Positions 6,385 through 6,809 of a DNA stretch of 6,809 nt are shown here, one piece after another. The notes beneath the pieces are model-generated. The model saw nothing but the letters and a program-made list of their open reading frames with translations, had not been told where the DNA came from and did not search any database. The DNA is from Rhodospirillaceae bacterium UBA6608. GTDB lineage: Bacteria; Pseudomonadota; Alphaproteobacteria; Rhodospirillales_A; Casp-alpha2. Numbering within the stretch: position 1 is the stretch's first letter; each line of letters begins with the position of its first letter. The position numbers were made by a program, and so were the translations under genes. The stretch covers positions 1 to 6,809 of the forward strand of contig DJHY01000053.1 in assembly GCA_002433335.1 (NCBI GenBank). The letters are read 5' to 3'.

Positions 6385-6427
6385 GGCGCGGCGCGCGGCC
6401 CCCTGCCCCGTGCCGCGCCTGCTTTTT
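6385..6427 (+). terminator. GC hairpin followed by T5, facing against the flanking genes
   Basis: On the + strand GGCGCGGC (6385-6392) can pair with GCCGCGCC (6412-6419); alternatively GCGCGGC (6393-6399) pairs with 6412-6418 with a 12-base loop. TTTTT follows at 6423-6427. This has intrinsic-terminator form only for rightward transcription, whereas both neighbouring genes run leftward. In their mRNA it is a hairpin preceded by A5, with no U tail. It could block antisense transcription or act as an mRNA-stability hairpin between the two genes. Confidence 0.4.
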
Positions 6428-6433
6428 CGTTGA

Positions 6434-6809
6434 TTATTTAAGGGTCAGTTCGACCGTGCCCAGGTCGCCGAAATCGGCCACCGCCGTCTCGCCGACGGCC
6501 ATGGGGTCCAGGCCCGTGCAGGTGCCGGTCGACACCCATTCGCCGTTGTTCAGGCCCACACCCGCGCGGGACAGGTGATTGGCCAGCCAGGTCAGCGAGG
6601 CCAGCGGATCGCCCAGCGCGCGCGAACCGGGGCCGGAGCCTTTCTCGACCCCATCGACCCGCATGGTCACGATCTGCTCGCGGAAATCCATCTCCGGGCT
6701 GTAGGCCTTGGCATCGCCCAGGACCAACCCTTCGTTGACGCCGCCGTCGGCCAGCAGCAGCGGCAGAACCTTGCCGCCCAGACCGCCGACATAGCGGGTG
6801 CCGACCAGC
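6434..6809 (-). CDS. 2-keto-4-pentenoate hydratase-like protein, C-terminal fragment (runs off right edge)
   Basis: Resembles the MhpD/DmpE-type hydratases and 4-oxalocrotonate decarboxylases of the fumarylacetoacetase superfamily, metal-dependent cytoplasmic enzymes that act on short keto-enol acids from aromatic ring cleavage. The last 124 codons are in the window, the frame being open to the right edge. Recognisable elements are LVLGDAKAYSPEMDF (about 28-42 of the fragment), GDPLASLTWLANHLSRAGVGLNNGEW (about 65-90), a family hallmark, and VSTGTCTGLDPMAVGE (about 91-106), followed by a closing strand (GTVELTLK) and TAA. The metal-binding residues expected in the N-terminal part lie outside the window, so activity cannot be judged. 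The dehydrogenase follows 73 bases downstream on the same strand, possibly co-transcribed. Hydratase and decarboxylase subtypes cannot be separated from this fragment. Confidence 0.8.
   Translation of the reverse strand, partial: LVGTRYVGGLGGKVLPLLLADGGVNEGLVLGDAKAYSPEMDFREQIVTMRVDGVEKGSGPGSRALGDPLASLTWLANHLSRAGVGLNNGEWVSTGTCTGLDPMAVGETAVADFGDLGTVELTLK

Overview
The window is GC-rich, uses GC-ending codons and has short intergenic gaps. The gene set and the CTTGTC-N17-CTAGAT promoter before bolA suggest a free-living alphaproteobacterium, perhaps Rhodospirillales-like. That placement is an inference from style and protein resemblance. There are no RNA genes, insertion sequences, CRISPR arrays or prophage signs, and the core reads as ordinary chromosome.

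Left part (1-785): a divergent pair. The N-terminal end of transketolase (tkt) runs leftward off the edge, and a complete bolA-family gene runs rightward. The 207-base gap between them carries both ribosome-binding sites, a convincing bolA promoter, a weak tkt promoter candidate and four copies of CGGGGA spaced near multiples of a DNA helical turn.

Middle (786-5423): a two-gene RND efflux operon on the + strand. It encodes a periplasmic adaptor and a 1061-residue inner-membrane proton/drug antiporter most like the MexE/MexF branch of the HAE1 family. No outer-membrane channel gene and no regulator lie beside it, so a TolC-type channel must come from elsewhere. The leader ahead of the operon holds a compact intrinsic terminator whose hairpin overlaps the end of a possible 10-codon leader peptide with a good Shine-Dalgarno sequence. 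This could be an attenuator, or simply the end of the bolA transcript. The operon ends in a strong nested hairpin with a short T run.

Right part (5434-6809): two genes on the - strand, convergent with the efflux operon. The upstream one is the C-terminal part of a 2-keto-4-pentenoate hydratase-like protein (fumarylacetoacetase superfamily) running off the right edge. The downstream one is a complete NAD(P)-dependent dehydrogenase of the 3-hydroxyisobutyrate dehydrogenase family. They may belong to one catabolic unit. The 73-base gap between them contains a GC hairpin followed by T5, but in the orientation that would stop transcription on the opposite strand.

I found no clear new multi-gene system. 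The observations most worth checking are the possible leader-peptide attenuator before the efflux operon and the phased repeat array between tkt and bolA.
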